From Deltaproteobacteria bacterium (GTDB lineage: Bacteria; Myxococcota_A; Polyangia; HGW-17; SLPX01): 63,317 nucleotides of DNA. The stretch lies in NCBI GenBank assembly GCA_021162935.1, contig JAGGXR010000093.1:1-63317 (forward strand), in the 5' to 3' direction. Under the pieces are notes generated by a model, which was not told where the DNA came from, made no database searches, and saw only the letters and a list, made by a program, of their open reading frames with translations. Shown piece after piece: positions 26,335 through 34,073 of this stretch (the stretch's first letter is position 1; each line of letters starts with the position of its first letter). Both the position numbers and the translations under genes were made by a program.

Positions 26335-27090
26335 CGAGTGTCGACATGCAGGATTGCAGGTGGCCGGGGTCCTCCCCAGGCAGCCCGTGAGTGGCTGCCT
26401 GGGACATAGAATCACATCGCGATGGAAGCAGAACGACCGCCACAGAAAATTAGCAACGAGGCTTCGCAGCATGGCAACAGCACGGCGTCGCCGCCATGTG
26501 TTTCATCGAAGCCGAGACGAAACAGGATCCGCACGTTGGACCGATCGGGGCGTCTGAGCGCCGCTGCAGGGCGTTTCGACCTGCTGAAGGCGTCTCAGCC
26601 GAGGCGCAGCCGAACGCGGCCTTTGGGGCCGCGTTCACACAAGCCGTCCGAGCGAGGACAACGTGCAGATCCCCAGTCTCGGCCAAGATGTATCTCGGCC
26701 AGGCACGAGCGCTGTGCCGCACCCGTGGCTACCATCGCAAGGCGATGGAGGTCGGCGATGGAAGTCGGAGAAGTCGTTCGACCGATCGTAGGCTCCAGAC
26801 TGTAGGGTGGAGTCTACAGGTGCTCCGAAAACTGTAGGGTGGAGTCTACAGATCGACTGTTTTGGTGCCGATCCGTGCGTTTCAAACAGACAGAGACCGA
26901 CGCGCAGAGCCGCATGGGATAAGCAGTTGCGAGTAAAATATCAACTTTTCCAGGACGGGATGTGTCCGCGGCACGGCGGTTGCAGAACTCACAGGTCAGA
27001 AGGTCACGCGGGCAGAAGCAGAACAGGATGCCTGGTTCGTGCAGACCGAAACAATGGATTCGAACGGTTCAACTCAAGGAAAGGAGGCTC
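26335..27090. other. Long non-coding stretch with hairpins and repeats
   Basis: About 750 bp with no convincing gene. It holds a perfect 10-bp stem hairpin at 26612-26636 (GAACGCGGCC, loop TTTGG, GGCCGCGTTC) and the duplicated 21-bp element at 26799-26851. AAGGAAAGGAGG at 27079-27087 is the ribosome site of the next gene. Confidence 0.55.
26799..26851. repeat. Duplicated 21-bp hairpin element
   Basis: CTGTAGGGTGGAGTCTACAG, preceded by A, occurs at 26799-26819 and 26831-26851. Each copy has CTGTAG/CTACAG ends that can pair, and GCTCC precedes both, giving a 32-bp period. Confidence 0.8.
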
Positions 27091-27614
27091 ATGATGAAAA
27101 CGACAGTGAGAAGGTACGGGGCGGCATTGGCGGTGGCACTGGGATTCGTGCTGACGGCAGGCTGTTCGACCGATCAAGGCGGTATGACTTCACAGGAGGC
27201 CCAGCAGCGGCTTTCGCAGGACAATGGTGGATACGCCATGGTGGACGAGGTGCCGCAGTTCGACCAAATGGCCCTCTTTGCGTCGCAAGATTTGGACGTT
27301 GAGTTGCCAGCAGTGACCGATGCCATGGAACCCCAGGTTCAACAGGCCATGGCCAAACCTGGTGCCAGGGCTTAGGTGGTGGCCGCCGTTTGGGGTCAGA
27401 TGACCTTCAACCCGGACATTCGCGCGGCCTAATCGTGGGCGAATACGGTGAGGGACACTTCCAGGCCAAATGGCTGGATCGCGGCGGCGAGCGTGGAGCT
27501 CTCGGTGGCCTGTACGTCGAGAACAAGCCGGGCCGACAGACCGGTGGCTACTTCCTCGGTGGCTGGGCCCAGACGGCCTGTGGCATCTACGACGATGGTT
27601 CCGTTCCCGAGTGA
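27091..27614 (+). pseudogene. Lipoprotein gene interrupted by TAG and a frameshift
   Basis: A strong ribosome site and start give a lipoprotein of 94 codons (signal ALGFVLTAGC, then MALFASQDLDVELP) ending in TAG at 27373. The same frame continues straight through the TAG as VVAAVWGQMTFNPD, then stops again at 27429-27431. A different frame from 27390 carries GLIVGEYGEGHFQAKWLD, LGGLYVENKPG and GYFLGGWAQTACG to 27614. These are the W-G-Q and G-x-F-x-x-x-W repeats of a secreted myxobacterial protein type, so the original gene spanned the whole stretch and has a nonsense codon, a deletion and a frame change. The 94-residue N-terminal piece could still be made. Confidence 0.65.
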
Positions 27615-27799
27615 TTCGCCCCCCCCTTCTTCTCTGCCTGACCCCACACATCCCCCGTTCATGACCGTCCTTTCCGTTCGTTGCTGACACGTCCGAGTGC
27701 GTTCCATCCTGACCTCAGGTCTCCGTCATTGCGGTGTGGACCGGTTCGGAGCATCCCGGGCCACGAGACCAAAAGATGTGCCGTTTGCATTCGATCCGA

Positions 27800-29542
27800 T
27801 CAGTTGGGCGGGGGAGGAGGCGGCACGAAGCCCTGCACCACGTACACCTGGCCAGCGTACTCGCCGCCCCACGTCAAGAAGAGGAAGTCGCCGCTCACCT
27901 TGTCGAAGTAGGCCCCCCATGGTTTTGGAAATGTGGTGAAGAAGTCTTGTCTCGTGGTGGTGGTGGGGTCACCGTTTTGGTCCACAAGGTAGACGGCCAC
28001 CTTGTTCGCGGACCATTCCGCCACGATGAGGCTTTGGCTCGCAAATCCAGGCGATCCAGCCGGCACATACGCGAAGCCGCCTGGGCCTCCCTGCAGGCGC
28101 GATGCAGCCACCTGGACCGGATTCGACAGGGTGAACAAAGAGCCGTCGGCCTGGTAGTCCATGTGGTACCAGCATCCGCCGCTCCAGGTGGAAAGCCGCA
28201 TCTGACCGGCAGCCGTCAAGTTCGGCGGCACGAACCCGATGCCGCCTGGTCCTTGGTCTGCGCCCCCGCAACCAGAGGCCAGGGCGCTCACGTCCGTCTC
28301 CCTGTCTGGCGTCGTATGCCCGGGCAGAAGTTGGCCGACTTTCTGGACCGGCCATTCCGTGTAGAAAAGATCTTGGGCGGGCCCGTACACGAGATTCGCG
28401 TCCACGTAGGGTGTGGTCGCAAGCGGCGTCGCGTCTTGGAATGCGAGCAGGTGGCCACAGGGGCCGCGCTGCACGCCCACTTCGTAGATTTGGCCGCCCG
28501 CTTCTTCACTGTTGACCGCCACGAGGAGGATGTCGTTGTCCCAGGACGAGATGGTCATGCCGCCGAGGTGGGTCGTGGTCACGCCCGGGATCGCGCCGAG
28601 ACGGTAGGTGCTGTACAGGCTTGAAAAATGGGTGGCGAGCTGCGCCTCGGATCCGGCCAGCGTCGACGGGGTTTCGCAGATGTCTCCACAGTCCGTGTCT
28701 GTGATACCATCGCAGTCGTCGTCGATGCTATTATCGCATGCCTCGATTGCGCCCGGGTGCACATCCGGGTCGCTGTCGTCGCAGTCGCCGTTGGTTTCGG
28801 TCCAGCCGTCGCCGTCGATGTCTTCGTCCACGAGGAAGTCGCAGTTGTTGTCGATGCCATCTCCCGCAATTTCGGGAGCACCCGGATGCACGTTCGGGTT
28901 CGTGTCGTCGCAGTCGCCGCCACAGGGACCGTAGCCGTCACCGTCCTGGTCCGGTTCCTCGGAGTCGGTGGCTCCGTTGCAGTCGTTGTCGATTCCGTCG
29001 TAGCAGTTCTCGGCCATACTCGGGTTCACCAATGGGTCGTGATCGTTGCAGTCCCCATTGGCTTCGGTGTAGCCGTCTGTGTCGAAGTCGCCATCCACGA
29101 CACCGTCGCAGTTGTCATCTTTGCCGTTGCCCGCGATCTCCTCGGCGTGGGGATGCACGTTTGGGTCGCCGTCGTCGCAGTCCCCCAGGCAAGGGCCGTA
29201 TCCGTCACCGTCGGCATCGGGCTGCTGGTCGTCGGTGAAGCCGTCGCAGTCGTCGTCCATGCGGTTTCCGCAGACTTCGACCGCACCTGGGTGCACATCC
29301 GGATTGCTATCGTCGCAGTCGCCTTGGATTTCATTGTACCCGTCGTGGTCGTCGTCCGATTGGATGTCCGGCCCGGCGTCGACGGTCGCGCCGTCCACCG
29401 TCGCGCCGTCGACGGTCGCGCCGTCCACTGTCAGCGCGTCATCCCCTGGTCTTTGCCCGCAGGCTCCGATCAGGAGCCACAAGAAGACCAGAACGCCACT
29501 CAATCCGTTTTTTTTTCTCCTGCTCGATGCAATGCCACTCAT
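27800..29542 (-). CDS. Lipoprotein with D-x-D-G-D metal-binding repeats and propeller-like C-terminus
   Basis: 580 residues. Lipobox LIGAC, then a linker of repeated TVDGA units (15-bp DNA repeat), then about six metal-binding repeats of the type DADGDGYGPCLGDCDDGDP followed by NVHP and DDNCDG (residues 60-270). The remaining 300 residues have no clear motif but alternate short strands with Gly/Pro turns (GGMTISSWDNDILLVAV, GGPGGFAYVPAG, DFLFLTWGGEY), as in a beta-propeller. It ends in six Pro and an Asn. The repeats bind Ca2+ in related proteins (family knowledge). Probably a surface protein; function unknown. Confidence 0.75.
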   Translation of the reverse strand: MSGIASSRRKKNGLSGVLVFLWLLIGACGQRPGDDALTVDGATVDGATVDGATVDAGPDIQSDDDHDGYNEIQGDCDDSNPDVHPGAVEVCGNRMDDDCDGFTDDQQPDADGDGYGPCLGDCDDGDPNVHPHAEEIAGNGKDDNCDGVVDGDFDTDGYTEANGDCNDHDPLVNPSMAENCYDGIDNDCNGATDSEEPDQDGDGYGPCGGDCDDTNPNVHPGAPEIAGDGIDNNCDFLVDEDIDGDGWTETNGDCDDSDPDVHPGAIEACDNSIDDDCDGITDTDCGDICETPSTLAGSEAQLATHFSSLYSTYRLGAIPGVTTTHLGGMTISSWDNDILLVAVNSEEAGGQIYEVGVQRGPCGHLLAFQDATPLATTPYVDANLVYGPAQDLFYTEWPVQKVGQLLPGHTTPDRETDVSALASGCGGADQGPGGIGFVPPNLTAAGQMRLSTWSGGCWYHMDYQADGSLFTLSNPVQVAASRLQGGPGGFAYVPAGSPGFASQSLIVAEWSANKVAVYLVDQNGDPTTTTRQDFFTTFPKPWGAYFDKVSGDFLFLTWGGEYAGQVYVVQGFVPPPPPPN

Positions 29543-29576
29543 GTGCCACCCCGTTGCTTGTATCCGTGCTCTCTTT

Positions 29577-29620
29577 TGTTCCGAACGACCATCCTATGTA
29601 TGTTCCGAACGACCATCCTA
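29577..29620. repeat. 24-bp tandem repeat in the leader of the metal-repeat lipoprotein
   Basis: TGTTCCGAACGACCATCCTA occurs at 29577-29596 and 29601-29620, separated by TGTA. It lies 35-78 bp before the minus-strand start at 29542, in a promoter or leader position. The rest of 29621-29868 holds no gene. Confidence 0.75.
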
Positions 29621-29868
29621 CCATCCGATGATATCGATCCATTGCGTTCGGTGCAACGGCAACCCTTTCTGACTGCATCACTTTGGTGCGCCGACGAGGA
29701 CCTGACTGGTCTGGTCGTAGGTTGCCTGACGGATGGTCTGCGCGCTGTCTTCGTGCAGCTTCTAAAGAAAAAATATACATTCCAGAAAACAAAATGCTGT
29801 ATGCTGTTCCGTCACAGCCGATACCTCATTCGTCACAGGATGACAGGAATCGCGAGAGGAGGTCTATC

Positions 29869-30552
29869 ATGCGATATGTTTTCGATCCCCAGGTCATTCA
29901 CGAATGTTCGCTCAAGGGCCTTGGTCTGCCCAAACCCGAGATGTTCGATGCGATTGCCGATGCGTTCGAAGAGGCCTATCCAGGCCGGATCAATCGGACG
30001 CAGCCCTGGATCTACAGCATTGCGGGCGGCGCCATGATCCAGATGAAGATCTACTTTGCCTCGACCATGGAGTACCTCATCATTTGGGGCACGCCCATTG
30101 GGTCCGAGGGCCACTCGGGGCGCCACGCCGTGGCGTTCTGGGACACGGTCATCGACGGCAAGATGTGGTACTACGCCGAGGGACAGTTCGAAAAAAAGGT
30201 CTACAAACCAGGCGATCGCGTGTTCGTGGGCAAGGGTCAGGCCCGGGCCATGAATTTTACCGATGGCGTCTGGGCGGTGGAGTACGCAAGGGGCCCGATT
30301 CCGCTGTCTCTGCCCTTCGGTTTGGCCGACGAGCTTTTCAGTACCCTGGATTTCGCCACGGCAGCCCAGACGGTGGGCGGCTACATGGAGTTGCTCGGTC
30401 GCCATTGGACCGATGCGGAGGTTCAGGCGCAGACGGCTCCTTTGCTCGGGCCGGTCAAGCGCGTCGTGGGCTGGATTCCGAGACTCGCCGGTCCGGTCAT
30501 TGCGCGCCTCAGTCAGCCAAAGCCTCCCACGGACGAGATCCCCGACGGCTGA
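29869..30552 (+). CDS. ERG2: C-8 sterol isomerase, ERG2/sigma-1 receptor family
   Basis: 227 residues that match fungal ERG2 almost end to end: MRYVFDPQVIHE, LGLPKPEMFDAI, QPWIYSIAGGAMIQMKI, EYLIIWGTPIGSEGHSGRH, VYKPGD, AVEYARGPIPLSLPFGLADE and LFSTLDF. The two acids tied to isomerase activity and to ligand binding in sigma-1 receptor are kept as D92 (WDTVI) and E138 (AVEYARG). The enzyme shifts the sterol C8-C9 double bond to C7-C8. The N-terminal membrane helix of eukaryotic members is missing; a 60-residue C-terminal extension with a hydrophobic patch follows the core. AGGAGGT is ideally placed. It converges on an SDR gene with 5 bp between stops. Confidence 0.88.
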   Translation: MRYVFDPQVIHECSLKGLGLPKPEMFDAIADAFEEAYPGRINRTQPWIYSIAGGAMIQMKIYFASTMEYLIIWGTPIGSEGHSGRHAVAFWDTVIDGKMWYYAEGQFEKKVYKPGDRVFVGKGQARAMNFTDGVWAVEYARGPIPLSLPFGLADELFSTLDFATAAQTVGGYMELLGRHWTDAEVQAQTAPLLGPVKRVVGWIPRLAGPVIARLSQPKPPTDEIPDG

Positions 30553-30557
30553 TTCAG

Positions 30558-31370
30558 TTACGAGTTGTACATGGCCTTGGTTCCGGCGGACACCATGTGG
30601 CGCTGCAGGCGGCCTGGCAACAGACGGGTGATCCTGGCCGTGAGTCGTGCGGTCGCCTGTGGGATCACCACCGGGCCTCGGCCCAAGGCGTCCAGGGTTT
30701 GCCGGGCGACCAGGTCCGGACTTGCCGGGCGAGGCAGGAGCCACAGGGGCAGGTGTGGCTTGGTCCTGCGGAAGGCGGGCGTGTCGATGGGGCCTGGGCA
30801 GCTTGCCAGGACGTCCACGCCCATGGGACGTAGTTCCTGCCACAGGCCTTCGGCCAGGACTCGCAGATACGCTTTGGTGGCCGCGTAATGGGCCACGAGC
30901 GCCGTTCCCTGGAACGATGCCATCGAGGACATGAGCAGAATGCCACCGCGTCTGCGGGCGACCATCTCGTTGCCGTAGTGGTGCACCATGGCTTGGGTGG
31001 CCAGGCAGTTGAGCGCCACGGTTTGGTCCTGAATCTCAGCGTCTTGTTCCAGAAATGGGCCGATGGGGGCGAGGGCGGCGTTGCAGAGCAACAGGCCTAT
31101 CTCAAGGTCGGCGGTCTGTTGGAATAGATCTGCGACCGCCTGTCTGCTTGTGAGGTCGGCGGCGATGGTTCGGACCTGGCAGCCGTGCTGGTCTCGCAGG
31201 TTTCGGGCCGTCTCGTCGAGCCGTTGTCGGGAACGGGCCACCAGGACGAGGTCGAGTCCCCGGGTGGCAGCTTGGGCCGCGAGGCTGGCACCGAGACCCT
31301 CCGAGCCGCCCGCCACCAGGGACCAGGGGCCGTATCGCCGAGCGAAGTCTGTTTGTGGTGATGCAGTCAT
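30558..31370 (-). CDS. Short-chain dehydrogenase/reductase (classical SDR)
   Basis: 270 residues with the Rossmann signature LVAGGSEGLGASLA (20-33), a variant of TGxxxGxG with Ala in place of Thr, the acidic-strand region, NAALAP for the NNAG motif, SSMAS for the catalytic Ser, and YAATK for the Tyr/Lys pair. An NAD(P)H-dependent oxidoreductase of alcohols or ketones. GGAGG lies before the ATG at 31370. It converges on the ERG2 gene (5 bp between stops), so the two do not share a transcript, but the adjacency leaves room for a steroid substrate; that is only inference. Confidence 0.85.
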   Translation of the reverse strand: MTASPQTDFARRYGPWSLVAGGSEGLGASLAAQAATRGLDLVLVARSRQRLDETARNLRDQHGCQVRTIAADLTSRQAVADLFQQTADLEIGLLLCNAALAPIGPFLEQDAEIQDQTVALNCLATQAMVHHYGNEMVARRRGGILLMSSMASFQGTALVAHYAATKAYLRVLAEGLWQELRPMGVDVLASCPGPIDTPAFRRTKPHLPLWLLPRPASPDLVARQTLDALGRGPVVIPQATARLTARITRLLPGRLQRHMVSAGTKAMYNS

Positions 31371-31680
31371 GAAACGAAACCTCCCAGTTGTTCGGACCGC
31401 GGCGCCGCCATCCAACGAGTCGGAAAGACTGACGATGGTCATGCAAGAAAATGGATGCCCGGCGACCGAATGTGTATCATCATCCGTTCGTGTGGTCATC
31501 CGTTTGCATGAGCCGAGTGCTTGCAACGAGGCCCATGTGTGGGATACGAAGCGTTGCAGGCGCGATGGCCCACGGGCGTTCGCGATGGCCCACTGCCGTT
31601 CGCGATGGCCCACCGGTTCCCGGGATGGGCGATGGATGACCTGCTGCTGAAACGAAATACCGATCGATGGAGACCTGATC
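31371..31680. other. Intergenic region between divergent genes
   Basis: 310 bp between the SDR gene (minus) and the acyl-CoA synthetase beta gene (plus), so promoters for both should lie here. It is marked by the 20-bp tandem array at 31561-31620; no gene is seen. Confidence 0.5.
31561..31620. repeat. Three 20-bp tandem repeats
   Basis: CGCGATGGCCCAC recurs at 31561, 31581 and 31601 with a 20-bp period; a weaker fourth copy begins near 31621. There are no spacers, so it is a minisatellite and not a CRISPR array. Confidence 0.85.
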
Positions 31681-32487
31681 ATGGATGCGAATGGAACGAA
31701 CGAAAGAATTCGGACGAAGGACCGAGAGGACGGAAAAGAACGAGGCGGCGCAGACGGTGCGACTGTGGATCGCCAGGCGTTCTCGGATCGCAAGGCTTTG
31801 GAGGCTGCGTGCCGAGAAGCGATAGGAGACCGACCTGCGGGCCTGTGTGAACCTGACGTTGCGGCCAGGCTGGCCGCGACGGCCGGGATTTCCGTGGCGT
31901 CGTGGCGCTTCGTCTCCAAAGAGGAGGATCTGGCCCAGGCGTCGGCCCAGGTTGGGTATCCGTTGGTGCTCAAGGTGGCGTCGCCCGATATTTCGCACAA
32001 GAGCGACGTGGGTGGCGTGCAGGTCGGGATCGGCGACGAGGCGCAGCTCGTTGCTGCCTACCATACGATGATGGAGCGCCTCGGCGAGACGGTTCCGGAT
32101 GCGGCGATCGAGGGGGTCACTCTCCATGCGCAGCATCGTGGTGTGGAACTGGCGCTTGGCGCGAATCGGGATGCACAGTTCGGCCCCGTGGTTATGTTCG
32201 GGGTGGGCGGCCTGTTCGTGGAGCTGTACCAGGATGTGGTTTTCCGCGTGGCGCCCTTCGATGAGTCGGACGCGCTGGACGCCTTGTCGGAGATCAAGGC
32301 GCAGGCCCTCCTCAATGGTTTCCGCGGCCTGCCGACCGTGGACCGCAAGGCGGTCGCCCTTGCCGGCGTTGGCCTGGGTCGGCTCATGCTGTCCTGCCCC
32401 AGGATCGCCGAGGTGGACCTGAATCCGGTGATCGTTTCCGGTGCGGATGTGATTGCCGTCGATGTGCGGGTCGTGCTGTCGAATTGA
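31681..32487 (+). CDS. ADP-forming acyl-CoA synthetase beta subunit (ATP-grasp_5)
   Basis: 268 residues. After a polar N-terminus the ATP-grasp domain reads GISVASWRFVSKEED, YPLVLKVASPDISHKSDVGG, GVELALGANRDAQFGPVVMF, GVGGLFVELYQDVVFRVAPF and EVDLNPVIV, the order of the beta subunit of NDP-forming acetyl-CoA synthetases. With an alpha subunit, which carries the CoA-binding domain and the phosphohistidine, it converts acyl-CoA + ADP + Pi to acid + ATP + CoA. No alpha subunit is in the window, so the partner must be elsewhere or this acts alone. GGAG lies shortly before the ATG. Confidence 0.85.
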   Translation: MDANGTNERIRTKDREDGKERGGADGATVDRQAFSDRKALEAACREAIGDRPAGLCEPDVAARLAATAGISVASWRFVSKEEDLAQASAQVGYPLVLKVASPDISHKSDVGGVQVGIGDEAQLVAAYHTMMERLGETVPDAAIEGVTLHAQHRGVELALGANRDAQFGPVVMFGVGGLFVELYQDVVFRVAPFDESDALDALSEIKAQALLNGFRGLPTVDRKAVALAGVGLGRLMLSCPRIAEVDLNPVIVSGADVIAVDVRVVLSN

Positions 32488-32529
32488 GGGTCGAAGTGGG
32501 GAGATTGAGAACATGGTGAGGCCGAGTTG

Positions 32530-32690
32530 ATGAAGACGATTGTTTTCTGCAACAACAAGGGAGGGCGGAACGACGACCGTCGTCTCTCACGTGGCATGGT
32601 CCCTTGCCGCCCCTGACCTGACAATCCAAGGAGAGGGTAAAGGGATTCGGGGAGGCAGCGGAGGTGGCCCGGGCTGGTCCTTTCCAATGC
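32530..32690 (+). pseudogene. 5' remnant of a ParA/Soj-type ATPase gene
   Basis: ATG at 32530 opens MKTIVFCNNKGG, the start of a ParA-family protein with the deviant Walker A. The motif is broken at once: the bases for VGK are lost and the frame shifts, then TTVVSHVAWSLAAPD follows in the next frame to about 32620, where similarity ends. Only the first ~30 codons remain. Confidence 0.6.
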
Positions 32691-33859
32691 TACAGGTCGC
32701 CTAGTTCACAGACGAGAGGTTTGTGGTCGAACAGGTGGTAGGGATAGATGTCTGGGTGGCCGCTGGTGACGCCGGGGGTGTAGCAGGTGCCGGTGAAGGC
32801 GTCGCTCACCACGTTGTCGATGTTGAACTTGCCGTCGTAGGTGGGCTCGGCGGACGGACCGTAGGGCGAGACCCATTGGAACGGCTGGTTGCGGCCCACG
32901 TACTTGTTCCATTCGGCTGAGCTCGGATCGAGGAATCCGGGAATGCGGCCCGGGTCGATGTTGAAGTCGCCCATGATCACGTTGCGGGTGCCGTTTGCTC
33001 CCGGCTCTCCATCCATGTCTTCAAAGATCTGATCGACCTGTGCAACTCGGCAGTCCATGTCGTCACGCTTGACGCCGGATGTTGCGTGGATATTGACGAC
33101 CGTGATCTGGCCGCCCGCCACCAGGTCGATGGTGGCACGAGCCACACGGGCACCGCCGCCGCAGTCGTTGATGTGTTCGCCGTCGAGGCCTTCGAGGCAG
33201 AAGTCAGGGTCGTTGCACTGACGAATCGTGCCGAAGCTCTTCTTGACGGCAATGCACTTGTCCGGCTTGCCGGGGTGGCAGGCGACCTGGTAACCGGCTC
33301 CCACCAGCACTTGGGAGACCGTGGGATTTCCTGCCTGCCAGGTTTCGCACACGAAGCCGGGATAGGCCGACGCTGGTATGGACGGGCACTCGCCACTGTA
33401 GAAAATTTCCTGGAACGCCACCACTTCTGGTTGCAAAGCGATGAGCCAGGTCTTGACGCGGTCCACCGCCTCGCCCCAGGCGAGACCATTGCCGTAGTAT
33501 TCGTCTTCGAGGTCGGCCTGCGCGCTTCCATAGTTGTCGCCGTCGCCGTCGACCTGCATGCCGCTGCTCGTTCCCGTGTTGAACGTGACCACGATGAAAT
33601 GGTTGGATGGGATGCCGCCGTCGACCTGGGCATCGGTCTGGGCGTCGCCCGTGGTTTCGGCATCCCGGGCGGCGTCCACGAAGGCGCCGTCTCCCGCATC
33701 CGAGTTGGTTTGCGCGTCGTTCGTGGACGCGGCGTCCAAAGATGCATCTGGACTGCCCGAGCCGGTTCCGTTGTCTCCGCAGGCCGGGAGCGCTGACCAG
33801 ACCAGGCCGACGAGGATGGCAAGAATCGCATGTGTCACGCTTGTTCGTAGGACTTGCAT
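32690..33859 (-). CDS. Lipoprotein with endonuclease/exonuclease/phosphatase (DNase I-like) domain
   Basis: 389 residues. Signal with lipobox SALPAC, an Asp/Ala-rich linker of about 70 residues (DAARDAETTGDAQTDAQVDGG), then an EEP-fold domain: FIVVTFNTG, LQPEVVAFQEIFY (metal-binding Glu), VVNIHATSG, VIMGDFNIDP (catalytic Asp/Asn) and LFDHKPLVCEL (His). Enzymes of this fold cut DNA, RNA, sphingomyelin or phosphoinositides; the extra Cys residues and surface location suggest an exported nuclease or phospholipase. GAGGAAA lies before the ATG at 33859. Divergent from the large glycosidase-like gene. Confidence 0.82.
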   Translation of the reverse strand: MQVLRTSVTHAILAILVGLVWSALPACGDNGTGSGSPDASLDAASTNDAQTNSDAGDGAFVDAARDAETTGDAQTDAQVDGGIPSNHFIVVTFNTGTSSGMQVDGDGDNYGSAQADLEDEYYGNGLAWGEAVDRVKTWLIALQPEVVAFQEIFYSGECPSIPASAYPGFVCETWQAGNPTVSQVLVGAGYQVACHPGKPDKCIAVKKSFGTIRQCNDPDFCLEGLDGEHINDCGGGARVARATIDLVAGGQITVVNIHATSGVKRDDMDCRVAQVDQIFEDMDGEPGANGTRNVIMGDFNIDPGRIPGFLDPSSAEWNKYVGRNQPFQWVSPYGPSAEPTYDGKFNIDNVVSDAFTGTCYTPGVTSGHPDIYPYHLFDHKPLVCELGDL

Positions 33860-34073
33860 GGGCGTTTCCTCTCGGTGAGGGGCTCTTTGGGGCTCGTTCC
33901 GCCTGGCTCCCGTGGTTCGTTTGCTTCGTTCGTCTGGAACGATACTTAGAAGACGCTGCAGTCGCAACGGCATTGTTGTGCTGTGTCGGATCGGATTCGT
34001 TTCATGTATACTCGGAGAAGACATGAGAAGTTGGGCGCAGGATGCGGAAGGAACGACAGGGAGGATCGTGGCC

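Noticed and set aside
8249-31370. A full sterol biosynthesis gene cluster
   Set aside because: Only two sterol genes and a generic SDR are present, 20 kb apart with unrelated genes between; no cyclase, epoxidase or demethylase is seen.
31561-31640. CRISPR array
   Set aside because: Units are directly adjacent without spacers and only 20 bp long; no cas genes. The same holds for 63074-63133.
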